The position numbers and the translations under genes are program-made. 64,000 nucleotides of DNA from Hydractinia symbiolongicarpus (lineage: Eukaryota; Cnidaria; Hydrozoa; Anthoathecata; Hydractiniidae). Every line of letters begins with the position of its first letter. Position 1 is the stretch's first letter. Of this stretch, positions 61,601-64,000 are shown in pieces. The notes under the pieces were generated by a model. It ran no database searches and was not told where the DNA came from. It worked only from the letters and a program-made list of their open reading frames with translations. The stretch spans positions 8,618,001 through 8,682,000 of the forward strand of contig NC_079889.1 in the NCBI RefSeq assembly GCF_029227915.1, given 5' to 3'.

Positions 61601-63165
61601 AATTTGTAACTGAATCTGAAACTTGAAGCCTATAAGTGAAGGAAACAAGTGCTTACATATGCTTTAATTTGATAACAGAACGTTAGTATTCCTGAAAAAG
61701 ATGTCTGGTGTAGAAAGCAATTTAAAAATTGAATTCCCTCGCGTCAGTTGTGAAACACAAGATATGACAAAGTAATTTAGCCTAATAACTTTAGTCGGCT
61801 TTGGATGGAAAAAAAGTCATTTAAGTAAGTAATAAAACGTACTAGCCCTTAAAATCAATATTACGTTCACATAAGTTGTGCTTTTAAGATAATTCAAATT
61901 TTGGGCATACTCATTGAGGTGGAAATAAAGAAGAAGATTGAACTCTTTTGTTGATTTCCGCCGGCGAAGTTGGCTTTCAAATGCCAAATGAGATACTTGA
62001 AATATATGCCGAATTGCTAGAGAAGAATAAATCTAACGTGCTTCTGACATGCTACGAAAACAAGTTGATTTTGTTTAATCCGAAGAAATCTTGTGTTAAT
62101 CTTTTTTGTTCCTATAATAGCAAAGCTATGTGCTTCTTCTTATTTGCTATTATGCCTAGGATGTTTTGTTTATAATCTTGGCCAGTTAAATCGTGCAAAG
62201 TATTGAATTGAGAAGAGCAATTTTTGGTCAACTATATGGCGAATTTAGCTATATTTTTTGTTTAGCTAACTTCTAGCGTTTATTTTATAACAAAAGTCTA
62301 GTAAACTAAATGTTTCATTTTTCCCTTTTTCATATTTTTCATGAGAGCGGGGAAGAGAGATAGGTATCCTTTCTACTTACAACTACGGTCCAAAAAATTA
62401 ATTACATTTCGGTAGCCAAAAGTTGCAAAGTCTTCACATTTTAAGCAGGCATCAAGCTAAAATTTTTTTGAAGTTTTCTATACCGAACGGGTAAAGCAAA
62501 TCATTTGCTTTTGTTAGCTTTATAAGCCTTTTATTGATTATTTTTCAAATAAAATTAACTTTAGTTATCAAAAATAGTTAGTTTCGCCTCACATGTTGAT
62601 TAAAAAAGTTTGTTATGATTTTAAAATATCTTGATTGGTTTAAATTCACATGAAGTCATGCTGATTGGTTTAAAAACAATGCTACAGCGGATGAATATTT
62701 TCTCGTCTTAGCCTTTTTATTATTAACTGTTTTTTATTTATATTCTCTAACATTATATATTGACGAAAAGCCTTGTAATGTCAATGTGCAGAAATATATT
62801 CATTAAAATAACGAAAAGAGAAAAATTGAACACCGTGCTTCAGTAAGAGATGTCGTAACAATCACCCAACAGACAGTTTAACTCTTTGCGTTTTTCTAAA
62901 AAGAAATCTTTTTGTAAAATTCAAATTCGGGTTGCCCAAACAATAAATAGCATTAAATTAACCATTGTAATGTTTAAGAAAGGAAGTTTCATTGTCGTTT
63001 TGTTGTCTAAAAACGGAAATGGTAAAGTTTCTTAATTGTCTAAATAGAAATGAAAAGATACAGAAATTTGTAACCAAAACTGATTGTATTCGCAACTATA
63101 AAAGGTTATTAAAGAATCCCTACTGTTTAAGCGCACTTGCATTCATGTTTATATTTCTTGATATG
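61601..63165. other. Intergenic, no gene recognised
   Basis: AT-rich sequence downstream of the hAT element. A 75-codon frame at 61948-62175 on the plus strand has no known motif. No repeats with clear ends were seen. Confidence 0.4.
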
Positions 63166-63168
63166 TCT

Positions 63169-63783
63169 TCAAAAGTAACTTCTGCATCTTAACGCATCCA
63201 GGTATTCCCTATATGTCTTAGAGAAGACATTAATCAGCAACTTTTCTTCAATAATACAAATATCTTCGTCATTAAGCGAAATGCTGCTCCTTTGATTCCA
63301 TTGAATCAAACCACCATCTTTCATTTCATCCACAATCTCGCCTATTGAAGATTCACTTTTTCGCCAGTTGAAAATGGTTCTAAAACCCCGTTTCTTTTTC
63401 GATTTAACCAGATCATTTATTCCAATAATTAATAAATCGTCCTGGCATCGCGTCATGCATTCAAGCATTAAATGCTTAAGCTTTGTAGCAGCTGGATCAA
63501 TAACAACCATGACTTGTGCAGCTTCATTACCACGACTTCCAACATAATTTGTCAAAGTGCATTTACTTAGAAAAGGAGACGCTGCTTCTCCTCTATTATC
63601 TTTATGTTGCCAACCTAAATGATCAATATATTCAATAAAATCGATATTCAAAAGTTTCAGTACATTTTTCATGACGAAGTAATAAAACGCTGTATTGCAT
63701 GAAACTAGTCTCCTGGTATTGCTTTGTGAAAACCAAGTTTTCAGTATAAAGCACAGTTTAGAAATCAAATCATGTGAAGTCAA
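63169..63783 (-). CDS. Unrecognised 204-codon reading frame
   Basis: The longest single-exon frame in the window outside transposons. It opens without an ATG (TTG at 63783); the first Met is about residue 38 (FVMKNVLKLL), so the 5' part may be an exon continuing from beyond a splice site, or the start may be internal. It includes EYIDHLGWQHKDNRGEAASP, LKHLMLECMTRCQDDLLIIG, KKKRGFRTIFNWRKSESSIG and DEDICIIEEKLL. There is no signal peptide or transmembrane segment. No stop in 615 bases of AT-rich DNA argues that it is, or recently was, coding. It could be part of a transposon protein or a host gene extending left. I do not recognise the family. Confidence 0.45.
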   Translation of the reverse strand: MTSHDLISKLCFILKTWFSQSNTRRLVSCNTAFYYFVMKNVLKLLNIDFIEYIDHLGWQHKDNRGEAASPFLSKCTLTNYVGSRGNEAAQVMVVIDPAATKLKHLMLECMTRCQDDLLIIGINDLVKSKKKRGFRTIFNWRKSESSIGEIVDEMKDGGLIQWNQRSSISLNDEDICIIEEKLLINVFSKTYREYLDALRCRSYF

Positions 63784-63814
63784 CGCAGTCTTGAATCATG
63801 TCAAGACTGCGTTG
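63781..63814. repeat. Perfect 14-bp hairpin
   Basis: CAACGCAGTCTTGA-ATCATG-TCAAGACTGCGTTG. All 14 positions pair with a 6-base loop. It abuts the upstream end of the 63169-63783 frame. Confidence 0.9.
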
Positions 63815-64000
63815 AAAAGACATTTTGTTCTTTAAATTTGATATATTCATGAATAATTCCAGTTATATTGTGACCTACAGAACTGGTTTCGGGATACTCA
63901 TATTGTGTCAATGTTTTTGTAGATTTATGTTATATATATGCGAATTCACCGGCGAACTCGCTTTTTGATTTTCACGACGAAATAAATTAAACGCCAAATT

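Noticed and set aside
1-64000. CRISPR array, bacterial operon or phage content
   Set aside because: Introns, SINEs, non-LTR and eukaryotic DNA transposons, and spliceosomal genes show this is an animal nuclear genome. No direct-repeat/spacer array is present.

Overview
This is an AT-rich stretch of an invertebrate animal genome. It has short conserved exons with GT-AG introns, dense DNA-transposon remnants and no bacterial features. The mix of transposon types (P-element/THAP, PIF/Harbinger, hAT with an OTU domain) and a secreted acidic/arginine-rich precursor suggest a cnidarian, probably a hydrozoan. That placement is inference, not proof.

Layout. (1) 1-3.3 kb: no recognisable gene. (2) 3.8-8.0 kb, minus strand: a complete six-exon U1A/U2B''-type spliceosomal protein gene (SNRPB2-like, 221 aa), with MITEs and foldback elements in its introns and upstream. 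(3) 11-15 kb: SINE-like sequences and no clear gene. (4) 15.8-24.4 kb, plus strand: a complete six-exon RBM41 homologue (342 aa). RBM41 is a U12 (minor spliceosome) RRM protein. Its introns hold a diverged ~95-100-bp satellite, a dispersed repeat ending just before exon 4 and a long (TTCG)n array. (5) 25-33 kb: remnants of a SINE, a PIF/Harbinger transposase, a P-element/THAP transposase and another transposon-derived gene. (6) 33.9-39.9 kb: two tandem copies of a ~1.3-1.5-kb repeat; a 2.8-kb PIF/Harbinger element with both of its genes is inserted in the first copy. (7) 40.6-42.4 kb, minus strand: a four-coding-exon secreted protein of 223 aa, with a signal peptide, a very acidic middle and an arginine-rich tail of 13 RRRSxx hexads, plus a TATA box. 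It is the most interesting gene here. (8) 46.4-49.6 kb: another copy of the dispersed repeat, split by a 2.1-kb DDE transposon. (9) 52-54.5 kb, minus strand: a broken ankyrin-repeat gene and a non-LTR retrotransposon fragment. (10) 55,965-61,600: an almost intact hAT transposon with matching terminal inverted repeats and a 5-bp target duplication. Its seven-exon gene joins an OTU domain to the hAT transposase and carries one frameshift. (11) 63.2-63.8 kb, minus strand: an unrecognised 204-codon reading frame abutting a perfect 14-bp hairpin.

The two conserved host genes both encode snRNA-binding RRM proteins and lie head to head about 7.8 kb apart. Most other coding-like sequence is transposon-derived. 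Exon boundaries were chosen by reading phase, splice-site match and family conservation. No transcript data were available.
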